Assembly (NCBI GenBank): GCA_052148435.1
Contig: JBKQIF010000132.1
Span: 1-64,000 of the forward strand
Length of the DNA: 64,000 nt
Direction of reading: 5' to 3'
Source: JBEKYD01 sp052148435
GTDB taxonomy: Bacteria > Acidobacteriota > Terriglobia > Bryobacterales > Bryobacteraceae
Shown in pieces: positions 1 to 7,491 of this stretch. The position numbers and the translations under genes were made by a program. Numbering within the stretch: position 1 is the stretch's first letter; every line of letters begins with the position of its first letter. The notes under the pieces were generated by a model. The model did no database searches. It was given only the letters and a program-made list of their open reading frames with translations, and was not told the DNA's origin.

Positions 1-1407
1 CCGGTGCTGGCCTATTCGACCTATATGGGCGGCTCGGGGGCCGACACCATCACCGCCATTCAGACCGATAACCAGGGCAATCTTTACGTCGCGGGCTCTA
101 CCGGCACGTCCGATCTGGTGGCCAGCAGTAACGCCTATGCCACCGCCAACATAGGCGACCTGGATATCTTTCTGGCGGTGATCGGCAACTCCCAGGGCAG
201 CGGCTATGGCGTCACTTACCTGACTTACATTGGCGGCGCCGACGACGATATTCCACTGGCCATGGCTGTCGATTCCTCCCAGAATATGTACGTGGTCGGC
301 ACCACCAAATCCAGCAGTTTTCCGCTGACCGCCAATGCGTTCGATACCGCCGGGGGAACCAGCTATACGGATGGTTTTGCGCTGGTGTTGAATCCCAGCC
401 TCGGCGGCACCGCGGGGCTGATCTTCTCGTCGTTTCTGGGCGGCACCACCGGTGCGGAGAGCGCCAATGGGGTGGCGTACGATTCCAGCGGCAACATGTA
501 CGTGGTGGGCACCACCGCCTCTACCGACTGGCCGGTCACCGCCAACGCCTACGCCAGCGCGATCAACGGTCCGGAGGATGCCTATATCGCGCAGATCAAC
601 CCCACGAGCGGAACCTTGACGTACGCCACCTACATGGGCGGCGAGCTGGTGGACGACGGCCGCGGCATCGCGCTCGACGCAAACGGCCTCGTGTATTTCG
701 CTTGCAGCAGCGAGTCCACCCTGTTCCCCGCGGCGGGCAATCAATATCAACCCAACCTGGCGGGCGCCTTTGACGTGGTGGTGGGAGTGATGGATTTGAC
801 CCAGGTGGGCACCGCTTCGCTGCTCTATACCACCTATCTCGGCGGCACCGAGAACGATATGGCACGCGGCCTGACGCTCGATTCCGCGGGAAACATCGTG
901 GTCACCGGCTATACCCTGTCGTCCAACTTTCCGGTTACCGCCGATGCGGCGCAGCCCACTTATGCGGGCAACGGCGACATTTTTGTGTCGGTGCTGAACT
1001 ATACCAACTCCAAGATCGTCTTGTATTCAACCTATCTGGGCGGCTCGGACGCGGAAGTGGCCTATGCCGTGACGACCGACAGTTCCGGTTATATTTACGT
1101 AACGGGCTATACCCTCTCCGCGGATTTCCCGGTCACCGCCGGCGCGGTTCAAGGCACTTGGGGCGACGGTATCGATGTTTTTGTCACCAAGATCAAGCCG
1201 CACGTCGCGGGCAGCGCGGGAATCCTCTGGTCCACCTTCCTCGGAGGAGCCACGAACAATAACGGCTACGGTATCGTGGTTGGGTCGGACGGGCGGGTAT
1301 ACGTGGGCGGCTATACTAGCGGTGACTTTCCGACCAACGGCGCATCGTATCAGGCCGCCTACCAGGGCGGATACACGGACGGTTTCCTGGCGGTGATCTC
1401 GCAATAA
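1..1407 (+). CDS. SBBP-repeat beta-propeller protein, 5' truncated by window edge
   Basis: The frame is open from the first base, so the true start lies upstream and only the C-terminal 468 or so residues are seen. The protein is made of about seven repeats of roughly 60-65 residues. Each has a Y-S/T-T-Y/F-L/M-GG motif, then a short acidic stretch, then D-S-x-G-N-x-Y-V-x-G-x-T, then F-P-V-T-A. This is the SBBP (seven-bladed beta-propeller-like) pattern common in secreted proteins of Acidobacteria and Planctomycetes. Those proteins are usually extracellular and of unknown ligand. The last repeat runs to within a few residues of the stop, so no C-terminal anchor or sorting domain is present. 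A short GC-rich hairpin (1430-1444) lies between it and the convergent trpS gene. The fold assignment is firm; the function is unknown. Confidence 0.85.
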   Translation, partial: PVLAYSTYMGGSGADTITAIQTDNQGNLYVAGSTGTSDLVASSNAYATANIGDLDIFLAVIGNSQGSGYGVTYLTYIGGADDDIPLAMAVDSSQNMYVVGTTKSSSFPLTANAFDTAGGTSYTDGFALVLNPSLGGTAGLIFSSFLGGTTGAESANGVAYDSSGNMYVVGTTASTDWPVTANAYASAINGPEDAYIAQINPTSGTLTYATYMGGELVDDGRGIALDANGLVYFACSSESTLFPAAGNQYQPNLAGAFDVVVGVMDLTQVGTASLLYTTYLGGTENDMARGLTLDSAGNIVVTGYTLSSNFPVTADAAQPTYAGNGDIFVSVLNYTNSKIVLYSTYLGGSDAEVAYAVTTDSSGYIYVTGYTLSADFPVTAGAVQGTWGDGIDVFVTKIKPHVAGSAGILWSTFLGGATNNNGYGIVVGSDGRVYVGGYTSGDFPTNGASYQAAYQGGYTDGFLAVISQ

Positions 1408-1443
1408 AGTGGCCGAACCCAGGAGCCACGGCGCCGTAAGCGC

Positions 1444-2427
1444 CTAACGGAACAACCCCATCCGCTCCTTCACCAGCCCTACGGTATCGTTGGCAATCGG
1501 AGCCACCCGCCCGGCTCCTTCTCTCAGCACCTCCCGCAGATAACCCGGATCGCCGGTAATCTCGCGGTAGCGCTGCTGGAACGGTCCGAGACTCGCCACC
1601 ACCATGTCAGCCACCTGCTTCTTAAGCTCGCCGTAGCGCATCCCCGTGAATCGCGCTTTCATCTCCTCGTCGGATGCGCCGGCGAACGCCTGGTAGATGG
1701 TCAGCAGGTTGAGCACTCCCGCACCCGCGGTCTCGAAATCCACCGCCGGGTTGGAGTCGGTCGTGGCGCGCATAATCGTCTTGCGGATCTTGTCGGGCGG
1801 ATCGAGCAGCGCCACGGCGTGGCCCGCGGCGGCCGCGGACTTGCTCATCTTCTGGCTGGGATCGTCCAGTCCCATCACCCGCGCTCCCACCGCCGGAAGA
1901 CTCGTGCCCGGCACCACAAACGTGTCGCCATAAACGGAGTTGAACCGCTGCGCGATGTCGCGCGTCAGCTCCAGGTGCTGCGCCTGGTCTTCACCCACCG
2001 GAACGATGCCGGCCTGGTACAACAGGATGTCGGCAGCCATCAGCACCGGGTATTGCAGCAGGCCGTCGCTCACCGATTCCTGCTTGGCGCCCTTGGCCTT
2101 ATACTGCGTCATCCGCTCCAGCCAGCCCACCGGCGTGACGCACGTCAGCATCCAGGCCAACTCGGCGTGGGCCGGTACCGCCGACTGCACCATGATGGCG
2201 CAGGTCTTGGGATCGATGCCGGCCGCCAGGTACAGCGCCGCGATTTCCTCGATCTTGGCGCGCAACTCCGCCGGGTCCTGATAGAGCGTGATGGCGTGCA
2301 GATCCACGATGCAAAAAATGCACTCGTAATCGTGCTGGATCCGCACCCAGTTCCGCAGCGCTCCCAGGTAATTGCCGATGTGTAAATTTCCGGAGGGTTG
2401 CATGCCGGAGAAGACGCGAGTTTTCAT
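1444..2427 (-). CDS. trpS: Tryptophanyl-tRNA synthetase
   Basis: Charges tRNA-Trp with tryptophan in the cytoplasm (class I aminoacyl-tRNA synthetase). The 327-residue length is typical of bacterial TrpS. The N-terminus has the family opening SGMQPSGNLHIGNYLG with the HIGH-type motif at residues 16-19. The KMSKS loop is intact at 193-197, preceded by GLDDPSQ. The ATG is preceded by AGGAG three bases upstream, a rather close spacing. An inverted-repeat element (2439-2512) lies just upstream of the start, so any promoter must lie within or beyond it. The gene is on the same strand as the LytTR regulator but separated from it by about 140 bases. Confidence 0.97.
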   Translation of the reverse strand: MKTRVFSGMQPSGNLHIGNYLGALRNWVRIQHDYECIFCIVDLHAITLYQDPAELRAKIEEIAALYLAAGIDPKTCAIMVQSAVPAHAELAWMLTCVTPVGWLERMTQYKAKGAKQESVSDGLLQYPVLMAADILLYQAGIVPVGEDQAQHLELTRDIAQRFNSVYGDTFVVPGTSLPAVGARVMGLDDPSQKMSKSAAAAGHAVALLDPPDKIRKTIMRATTDSNPAVDFETAGAGVLNLLTIYQAFAGASDEEMKARFTGMRYGELKKQVADMVVASLGPFQQRYREITGDPGYLREVLREGAGRVAPIANDTVGLVKERMGLFR

Positions 2428-2438
2428 GAGCTCCTAGT

Positions 2439-2512
2439 TGTAGGACAGGCCTCCTGGCCTGTCAAATCTTGATGCACCGGACGAACAGACAGGCCACGAG
2501 GCCGGTCCTACA
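2439..2512. repeat. Intergenic inverted-repeat element, copy 1
   Basis: Ends TGTAGGAC and GTCCTACA are perfect inverted repeats. Inside the left end is a second hairpin, ACAGGCC-TCCT-GGCCTGT, and inside the right end a weaker one. This two-hairpins-within-a-palindrome design matches the other elements at 7421, 11495, 23571, 29512, 32426, 39235 and 39385, with different arm sequence. No coding potential. Confidence 0.65.
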
Positions 2513-2569
2513 GTAATCTCCATGGTAAAGCAACCGAGCCGCGACCAAAGGGAGCGGTCTTGCCTGGGA

Positions 2570-3331
2570 TTACCGCTCTCCGTTCGGCGAGCCTTCCATC
2601 GCCGCCAGCAGCCGCGCGTACCCGGAGCGGCTCACCGGCAGCCGCGTCCCATCCGCCAGCGTCGCCAGGCGGCTGTCCTTGCCGTAGGGCTCGATCCGCG
2701 TTACCCGCTCCAGGTTCACCAGGCAGGAACGATGAATCCGCACAAAGCGCGATGGATCGAGCTGTGCTTCCAACTGCACGATCGTCTGCTGCTTCAGATA
2801 ACTCTTCCCGGCCGAGTGCAGAGCGATGTAATCGTCCTCGGCTTCGGCGTAGTCTAACTTGTCCAAAGGTATGATATGCACCCGGGCGCCGTCGCGCACC
2901 ACGATCCGCTCCAGCTTCGATTCCGGAGGGCGAAGCGCGGTTGCCGCGGCCGGCGGCCGGCTCTCGCCAAGCCGCCGGCGTGCCCGCTCCAGCGCCGTGT
3001 CGAAGCGTTCCGCGCTGAACGGTTTCAGCAGGTAATCCACCGCATGAGCGTCGAACGCGCGCATGGCGTACTGGTCGTAGGCCGTCACGCAGATCACCGC
3101 CGCACCCGGCTCGATCAGCTCCAGCACCTCGAAGCCGTCCAGTTTGGGCATTTGGATGTCGAGGAAGATCAGATCCGGTTTGATTTCGCCGATCGCTTTT
3201 ACCGCTTCGAACCCGTTGGCGCATTCGGCCGCCACGGTGACGTCGGCGTGCCGCCTCAGCATCTCCGCCAGGAACGCCCGCGCCAGCTCTTCGTCGTCCA
3301 CTACAACAGCTTTCCAGAGGTTCTGAGGCAT
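2570..3331 (-). CDS. LytTR-family response regulator
   Basis: 253-residue two-domain regulator of the LytR/AlgR type. The receiver domain (about 8-125) has the acidic pair VDDEE, the phosphoacceptor Asp58 in FLDIQMP, and the KPF motif. The LytTR DNA-binding domain (about 148-245) carries HRSCLVNL and the terminal PVSRSGYARL pattern. Such proteins bind DNA through a beta-rich domain and usually pair with a LytS/YehU-type histidine kinase; none is next to this gene, so it is an orphan here. I prefer the ATG at 3331 because the receiver fold begins right after it and GGAGA lies upstream. An in-frame extension to 3442 would add 37 residues unlike any receiver and overlap the divergent gene at 3441. 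Confidence 0.93.
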   Translation of the reverse strand: MPQNLWKAVVVDDEELARAFLAEMLRRHADVTVAAECANGFEAVKAIGEIKPDLIFLDIQMPKLDGFEVLELIEPGAAVICVTAYDQYAMRAFDAHAVDYLLKPFSAERFDTALERARRRLGESRPPAAATALRPPESKLERIVVRDGARVHIIPLDKLDYAEAEDDYIALHSAGKSYLKQQTIVQLEAQLDPSRFVRIHRSCLVNLERVTRIEPYGKDSRLATLADGTRLPVSRSGYARLLAAMEGSPNGER

Positions 3332-3440
3332 TTTCCGGCGCGTTTCTCCACTTGTCACTGTACACCCCGAGTGTGAGACAATAGATGAGTCTTTAGTTTC
3401 AGTTGTCGACCCCCCACTCTTCCGAAGCGGGGAGAAAGGC

Positions 3441-3758
3441 ATGATCGTGGATCGTCAGGCCGAGACGCCATTCGACAACATCGAGGGCTCCCACGAGTAC
3501 GTTGCCCTCTTGGCGGAAGCCCTCGACGAAGCGCGGCGTGATGTCGAGTCCGAAATTGCCCTCGCCGAAGGTGATCGGGCCGATCGCCGCAAAGAAGCTC
3601 TGCTGCTGGTTTCCTACAACCTCGCCAAACTGAACCTTCATATCACCGCCAGCCGCCGGATTCTAAACGATTTGCGCACCCTGCGGCGACTGCTGCTGGC
3701 GGAGCGCGGTATTGTAGTGGACGATGGCAAGGAGGTTTCCACCAGCGAAGGCGATTGA
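3441..3758 (+). CDS. Small hypothetical protein, mostly helical
   Basis: 105 residues, starting at an ATG with a strong GGAGAAAGG ribosome site. It is rich in Ala, Glu, Arg and Leu with long predicted helices: residues 18-45 are acidic and amphipathic, and residues 50-90 contain a basic Leu/Arg-rich stretch. No membrane segment, signal peptide or cysteine is present. I do not recognise a named family. The gene is divergent from the LytTR regulator, sharing about 110 bases of upstream DNA, so the two may be co-regulated. The good Shine-Dalgarno site and codon usage like its neighbours support a real gene. Confidence 0.65.
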   Translation: MIVDRQAETPFDNIEGSHEYVALLAEALDEARRDVESEIALAEGDRADRRKEALLLVSYNLAKLNLHITASRRILNDLRTLRRLLLAERGIVVDDGKEVSTSEGD

Positions 3759-3939
3759 ATCCTGGCGTCCAGCCCGCTGTCTCCCTGCCAAGTCCCGATG
3801 GTTTGCCACCATCGAAGGGTGTTATTTGGCCGCTTTCCAGCTCCCGATATCGTCCCGCCGGCCCTCCCGCACCTGCCACGGCTGACCACCCCCCCAACGA
3901 AAACCCCCGCCAAATGGCGCAAATTGGACCACATTCCTC

Positions 3940-3968
3940 TTGACACATCGGGGTACCCAGCGTACCAT
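3940..3968 (+). promoter_or_regulatory. Sigma-70-type promoter of the CarD-like gene
   Basis: TTGACA (3940-3945), a 17-base spacer, and TACCAT (3963-3968), about 60 bases upstream of the CarD-like start. The -35 hexamer is a perfect consensus and the -10 matches four of six. It is inferred from sequence only. Confidence 0.6.
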
Positions 3969-4030
3969 TCAAGAGTTGCTAGGCCAGGTTCTTGGAGCAC
4001 TTGAGGACGGTGGCTGTGGGGGGGCAGGGC

Positions 4031-4546
4031 ATGACATTTCAGATCGGCGACAAAGTTGTCTATCCGAACCAGGGCGTTGGGACCATCGAGAATATCAGTA
4101 CTCGGCCCTTTGGCTCAGTCCCGGAAAAATTCTATCTGCTGCGATTGGGTTGCGGTGGCATGACCGTCTTGGTGCCTTTTTCCAACGTGGATAACGTTGG
4201 CCTGCGGCGGGTGACCAAGGAACGCGAGATCTCCCTCATGCTCGCCTTTCTCTCTACCAGTTGGTACACCATCCGGTCGGACTGGAAGGTTCGCTTCCGC
4301 GAGAATTCCGAAAAAATGCAAAGTGGCGATCTGCTCAAGGTGGCGGAGGTCTTCAAGGGCCTGTTGCAACTGCATTGCGAGAAGCCGCTTTCCTTCCGCG
4401 AGAAGAAGATGCTCGACCGTTCGCGTCATATGCTGATCGCCGAGATTTCGATCGCCAGCCACGTCGCCGAACCGGAAGCCGCCGCCATGCTGCAGCGCTC
4501 CCTGGCCAAGGTCGGCCTGGCCATCGCCGCCGTAGCCACCGCCTGA
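4031..4546 (+). CDS. CarD-like transcriptional regulator
   Basis: 171 residues. The N-terminus has the CarD/TRCF RNA-polymerase-interaction domain: FQIGDKVVYPNQGVGTIE followed by FYLLRL and a V-L-V-P-F strand (about residues 1-65). A helical C-terminal domain follows (about 80-165), with the KPLSFREKKML and MLIAEI stretches seen in this family. CarD proteins bind the RNA polymerase beta subunit and stabilise open complexes at rRNA and other promoters. The ATG at 4031 puts the CarD fold at the very start; an upstream in-frame start would add 13 residues of poor composition. It is a monocistronic gene behind a good promoter at 3940-3968. Confidence 0.9.
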   Translation: MTFQIGDKVVYPNQGVGTIENISTRPFGSVPEKFYLLRLGCGGMTVLVPFSNVDNVGLRRVTKEREISLMLAFLSTSWYTIRSDWKVRFRENSEKMQSGDLLKVAEVFKGLLQLHCEKPLSFREKKMLDRSRHMLIAEISIASHVAEPEAAAMLQRSLAKVGLAIAAVATA

Positions 4547-4556
4547 CCGGTTTTGC

Positions 4557-4576
4557 TTGTGCACAAAAATGCACAA
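4557..4576. promoter_or_regulatory. Perfect 7-bp inverted repeat between the carD-like gene and hicA
   Basis: TTGTGCA-CAAAAA-TGCACAA, a perfect palindrome ten bases after the CarD-like stop. It has no T-run, so it is a poor intrinsic terminator. It could be an operator, for example for the HicB repressor, but this is a guess. Confidence 0.3.
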
Positions 4577-4923
4577 AGGCAGTTCCGGTCGATGCTTGGC
4601 CCAAACCCGGTCACGGAACTTAAAAATATTTATAACTCCATTAATTTCACCTAATTGCAGCCAATCGGCAGCGGCCAAAAATACAAGCGCTGCTGCCTGA
4701 GTAAGTCCCGCGCCGCCGCTGCGTGATTCGCGCCGGCACGCTCCATCGGGCTCGCTCTGCATTGATTGTGCACGGAACCATGGCTGCCTTGGCAATCGCT
4801 TCCTGGCGTGCCGCTGTTGTGGGCCGCTGGACGGCACGCATCGCGGGGACGCTCATGGTCCTCCTGTTTCAAGTTCATGACGCGGACATTGCGAATCGAA
4901 CAGAAGTGTTCGATAATCGAAAC
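4577..4923. other. Intergenic region upstream of hicAB
   Basis: About 350 bases with no convincing gene. A markedly AT-rich patch (about 4618-4662, containing TTAAAAATATTTATAAC) stands out in GC-rich DNA and is the likeliest place for the hicAB promoter. An open frame continues upstream from hicA to about 4723. That stretch does not resemble a HicA N-terminus, so I treat it as non-coding. Confidence 0.4.
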
Positions 4924-5136
4924 GTGACGGGAGGCGAGTTCCTTCGCAAGGTGAAAGCCGTCGCCAGGCGGGAAAAGCTCGCCTGCCGCTGGGCTCCGGA
5001 ACGTGGCTCGGGCAGCCACGGCACGTTCTACGTTGGCGGCCGGTTCACTGTCGTGAAGGACCTCAAGAAGGAACTCGGCCCCGGCTTGCTGTCCGACATG
5101 TGTAAGCAACTCGGCATTCGTAAGGAGGATCTGTAA
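4924..5136 (+). CDS. hicA: HicA-type mRNA interferase toxin
   Basis: About 70 residues. It has the small HicA double-stranded-RNA-binding-like fold with the diagnostic GSGSHGTFYVG motif, where the His is the presumed catalytic residue, then RFTVVKDLKKELGPGLL. HicA toxins cleave mRNA and are neutralised by the partner HicB. I chose the GTG at 4924 because this HicA subfamily typically begins M-T-G-x-E-F/L. No strong ribosome site precedes it, and an in-frame ATG at 4855 remains possible. The stop overlaps the hicB ATG by one base (TAATG), the usual coupled arrangement. Confidence 0.8.
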   Translation: MTGGEFLRKVKAVARREKLACRWAPERGSGSHGTFYVGGRFTVVKDLKKELGPGLLSDMCKQLGIRKEDL

Positions 5137-5573
5137 TGTTTACCGCCGCCTATCCCGCCAGTTTTCTGCCCGAGAAGAACGGTAAAGGCTTTCACGTCCG
5201 GTTTCCGGATCTGCCCGAGGCGCTCACCGGAGGGGCCGATCTCGACGAAACGCTCGCCGAGGCCGCCGACTGCCTGGCCGAAGCCATTGCCGGAAGGATC
5301 GCTCGCGGCGACGGAATTCCGGTACCTTCCAAGCCGAAGCGCGGCCAATATCCAGTCGGCGTTCCGCTCTACCTGGCGCCCAAGCTTGCCCTTTATCTGG
5401 CCATGCGCGAGGGCGGAATACGAAATACGGAGTTGGCCAAACGGCTCGCTGTCAGCGAAACCGTTGTCCGCCGCATGCTTGACCCAAAGCACAACACCAA
5501 GCCCGAGAAGATTCAAGCCGCACTGGCAGCGCTCGGCAAGAGGATCGTTGTCGGATTTGAGGACGCGGCGTAA
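5136..5573 (+). CDS. hicB: HicB-type antitoxin with helix-turn-helix
   Basis: 145 residues. The N-terminal half is the HicB RNase-H-like fold: Y-P-A-x-F, GFHVRFPDLPEALTGG, then the helix DETLAEAADCLAEAI. The C-terminal half has a helix-turn-helix (about 92-125; RNTELAKRLAVSETVVRRML), so the protein should bind the toxin and also repress its own operon. A strong AAGGAGGA site lies just upstream, inside the end of hicA. Higher translation of the antitoxin from this site would fit the usual toxin-antitoxin balance. The gene is convergent with etfA at 5591. Confidence 0.9.
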   Translation: MFTAAYPASFLPEKNGKGFHVRFPDLPEALTGGADLDETLAEAADCLAEAIAGRIARGDGIPVPSKPKRGQYPVGVPLYLAPKLALYLAMREGGIRNTELAKRLAVSETVVRRMLDPKHNTKPEKIQAALAALGKRIVVGFEDAA

Positions 5574-5590
5574 CGCTTCAACATGCCAGG

Positions 5591-6589
5591 CTACCCCAAT
5601 AGCGCGTTCACCTTGCGCATTACTTCGAAGGCGTCGGCGACGTAGAGCACGTCGGCTTTGCCGCGCGCCCAGCCGCAGTTGGGGTCCAGATTCACGGCGC
5701 GGCGCTCGGTAATGAAGCGCCAGCCAACTACGTGCGGCTCTTCGCCGTGGCAGCAGGTGGAAAGGCCTTTGGGATGGCGCGGGGTGGCGCCGGTCTGTCC
5801 GATCTGGTTCAGGTGGGTCATGAAGGGCAGCACGGCTTCGCCCTCACCGCTCAAATCCACCAGCGACTTGCTGCCACCGAGCGAGGCTTGGGTCTTGTGC
5901 AGGAACCCCAGAATCAGCTCTTCGGCATCGCGCGGATGCGTCTGGCCGTCGGCCTGCTTCTTGGTCCAGCCGGCGCCGGCGACGAACAGCAGGCGTGCGT
6001 CGGGCCGGATGGTCTGCTCACCGGATTGCGGAGCTCGAACGCCGGTGACTGTGGTTCGCAAAGGCGGCAGGGCGACGGCCACGCTCTCGACGGATGCCTC
6101 GCCCGGCTCTCCGCTCCAGGCGGCATGGCAACCGCTTTCGAGCAGCATGAACCAGGGCCGGCCCGTTCGGCTGACGGCGGCTTCCATGCGCTGGCGATAA
6201 TACCAGCGCGTGATGGACGGGCCGTCGGCAATCGCAGTGACGTGCGTGTCGATAGCGCCATCGAGGCGATACGCCACGCCGGGCAGGGCGCGATTGGTGC
6301 GCGCGGACGCCGGAGCGATGACGATGGTGGCGCCGGCTGCGCGCGCGAGCGCTTCGGCGGCGGCGGCATCGGTCGAGTATCGCGATTGGCCGAATTCCTC
6401 TCCACTCACGCCCAGAAAGCGCGCCGCGCCGCAACCGGCGACCTGCCGCGAGGCGGCGGCGATTGAAGCGCCGATCAAGCCGACCGCTATCGGTCCGCCC
6501 ATTGCCACAGCCGCGCCCAGGGCTTCCAGAGCCGGTTTCGCCAGCGATCCATCGGATTCGCTGAAAGCGAGAAACAGAATCGTGTCCAT
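5591..6589 (-). CDS. etfA: Electron transfer flavoprotein alpha subunit-like (divergent)
   Basis: 332 residues. It is the last gene of the acyl-CoA dehydrogenase operon and starts two bases after the EtfB stop. EtfA binds FAD in its C-terminal half and passes electrons from dehydrogenases to ETF:quinone oxidoreductase. The FAD-domain hallmark IGQTG is present at about residues 266-270, and the C-terminal helix (ADAFEVMRKVNALL) matches the family. The segment after GQTG is unusual: instead of the standard GISGAIQHLAG-type loop it reads STCCHGEEPHVVGWRF, with two adjacent cysteines. It thus belongs to a divergent ETF branch. The identification relies on both sequence and the etfB/ETF-QO context. 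Confidence 0.85.
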   Translation of the reverse strand: MDTILFLAFSESDGSLAKPALEALGAAVAMGGPIAVGLIGASIAAASRQVAGCGAARFLGVSGEEFGQSRYSTDAAAAEALARAAGATIVIAPASARTNRALPGVAYRLDGAIDTHVTAIADGPSITRWYYRQRMEAAVSRTGRPWFMLLESGCHAAWSGEPGEASVESVAVALPPLRTTVTGVRAPQSGEQTIRPDARLLFVAGAGWTKKQADGQTHPRDAEELILGFLHKTQASLGGSKSLVDLSGEGEAVLPFMTHLNQIGQTGATPRHPKGLSTCCHGEEPHVVGWRFITERRAVNLDPNCGWARGKADVLYVADAFEVMRKVNALLG

Positions 6590-6591
6590 TG

Positions 6592-7398
6592 TCAGTCTCC
6601 GTTAATCCAGGCGGCGATTTGGCGGGCAATCTCGTCGGTGGAGAGGTCCTTCACCACCTTGGTCGAGCGCTGCTGGCGGGGCAGCGTCACGGAAAGGAAT
6701 TGCGGCGGGGAGCCCTGCAGGTTTGCCGCGCGGGCTTTCTGCAGCGCGGGCATGATGGTGCGCATGTTGGCCATGCCAACCTGCGGATTGTTGCGCGGCT
6801 CGGCAAGGCTGCCGGTGGCCCAGCCGACCAGCGCGGGCGGGCCGGCGCAGACCGATACCTGGTGCCGTCCGCCTTCGATGCGTTCCAGGATCTCGAACGA
6901 TCCGTCGTCGCGCGGCGAAAGCGAATCCACGCCCTGAAACTGATCGACGATGCCGAGCCGCTCGCCCACCATCTGCATGGTGGCGCCGGCGCCGCGGGTA
7001 GCCGATTCCCAGCCGCCAAAAACCAGCAGCCGCTGGCGGTCCAGACCGGCGATGGTCTCGATGGCGGCAGCCAGCGCGCCGCTCACGCCCACCGGATCGG
7101 TAAAGGCGCCGGCCGGCCCGTCGATCGGCACCAGCTCGAAGGGGGCCTTCTGCGCCACGGTCATCATCACCTGCTGCAGCTTGGCTTTGGGACCCAGGCT
7201 CACCAGCCACACCTTGCTGCCGGCTACGTTGCGGGCCAGGTTGGCGGCTTCGAACAGCGCATGCGCGGCCCAGGGATCGAGCACGGCCGGCAGCATGCTT
7301 TCATTCTTCAGGGAGGGCCCCGCGGGGCCCATCACCGGTTCCAGGGTCTGCAAAGGATCGGGAACGATGCCCCCGCAGACGACGATGTGATAGCTCAT
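6592..7398 (-). CDS. etfB: Electron transfer flavoprotein beta subunit
   Basis: 268 residues, the usual EtfB size. The opening strand is IVVCGGIVPDP. DPWAAHALFEAANLA then matches the ETF beta-subunit pattern D-x-x-A-L-E-x-A, followed by V-W-L-V-S-L-G-P. The partner of EtfA at 5591; together they form the soluble carrier that takes electrons from the acyl-CoA dehydrogenase. Whether this ETF is simple or bifurcating cannot be settled from the sequence by eye. A repeat element (7421-7477) separates it from the flavoprotein gene upstream in the operon. Confidence 0.9.
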   Translation of the reverse strand: MSYHIVVCGGIVPDPLQTLEPVMGPAGPSLKNESMLPAVLDPWAAHALFEAANLARNVAGSKVWLVSLGPKAKLQQVMMTVAQKAPFELVPIDGPAGAFTDPVGVSGALAAAIETIAGLDRQRLLVFGGWESATRGAGATMQMVGERLGIVDQFQGVDSLSPRDDGSFEILERIEGGRHQVSVCAGPPALVGWATGSLAEPRNNPQVGMANMRTIMPALQKARAANLQGSPPQFLSVTLPRQQRSTKVVKDLSTDEIARQIAAWINGD

Positions 7399-7420
7399 AA
7401 GAAATTGTCAGTCCCGCCGA

Positions 7421-7477
7421 CACAGACTAAGGTCTGTGCCACCTGGAGGTAGAAGGTGGCACAGGCTTTAGCCTGTG
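7421..7477. repeat. Intergenic inverted-repeat element, copy 2 (inside the ETF operon)
   Basis: CACAGAC-TAA-GGTCTGTG is followed by GCCACCT, a short spacer, AGGTGGC, and ACAGGC-TTTA-GCCTGT. So two small hairpins are linked by inverted GGTGGCACA/TGTGCCACC arms. It lies between the ETF-QO-like gene and etfB. It could form a processing or attenuating structure within the operon mRNA. A matching half-element (ACCTGTGCCACCT) occurs near 11605. Confidence 0.6.
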
Positions 7478-7491
7478 AAAATGTGCTCTGT

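Noticed and set aside
1430..1444. Intrinsic terminator between the SBBP gene and trpS
   Set aside because: The GGCGC/GCGCC stem is only 5 bp and has no T-run on either strand.
4723..4923. N-terminal extension of hicA to 4723
   Set aside because: The extra 67 residues do not look like any HicA and include an AT/GC-mixed region likely to hold the promoter. The family starts at the M-T-G-like position, 4924.
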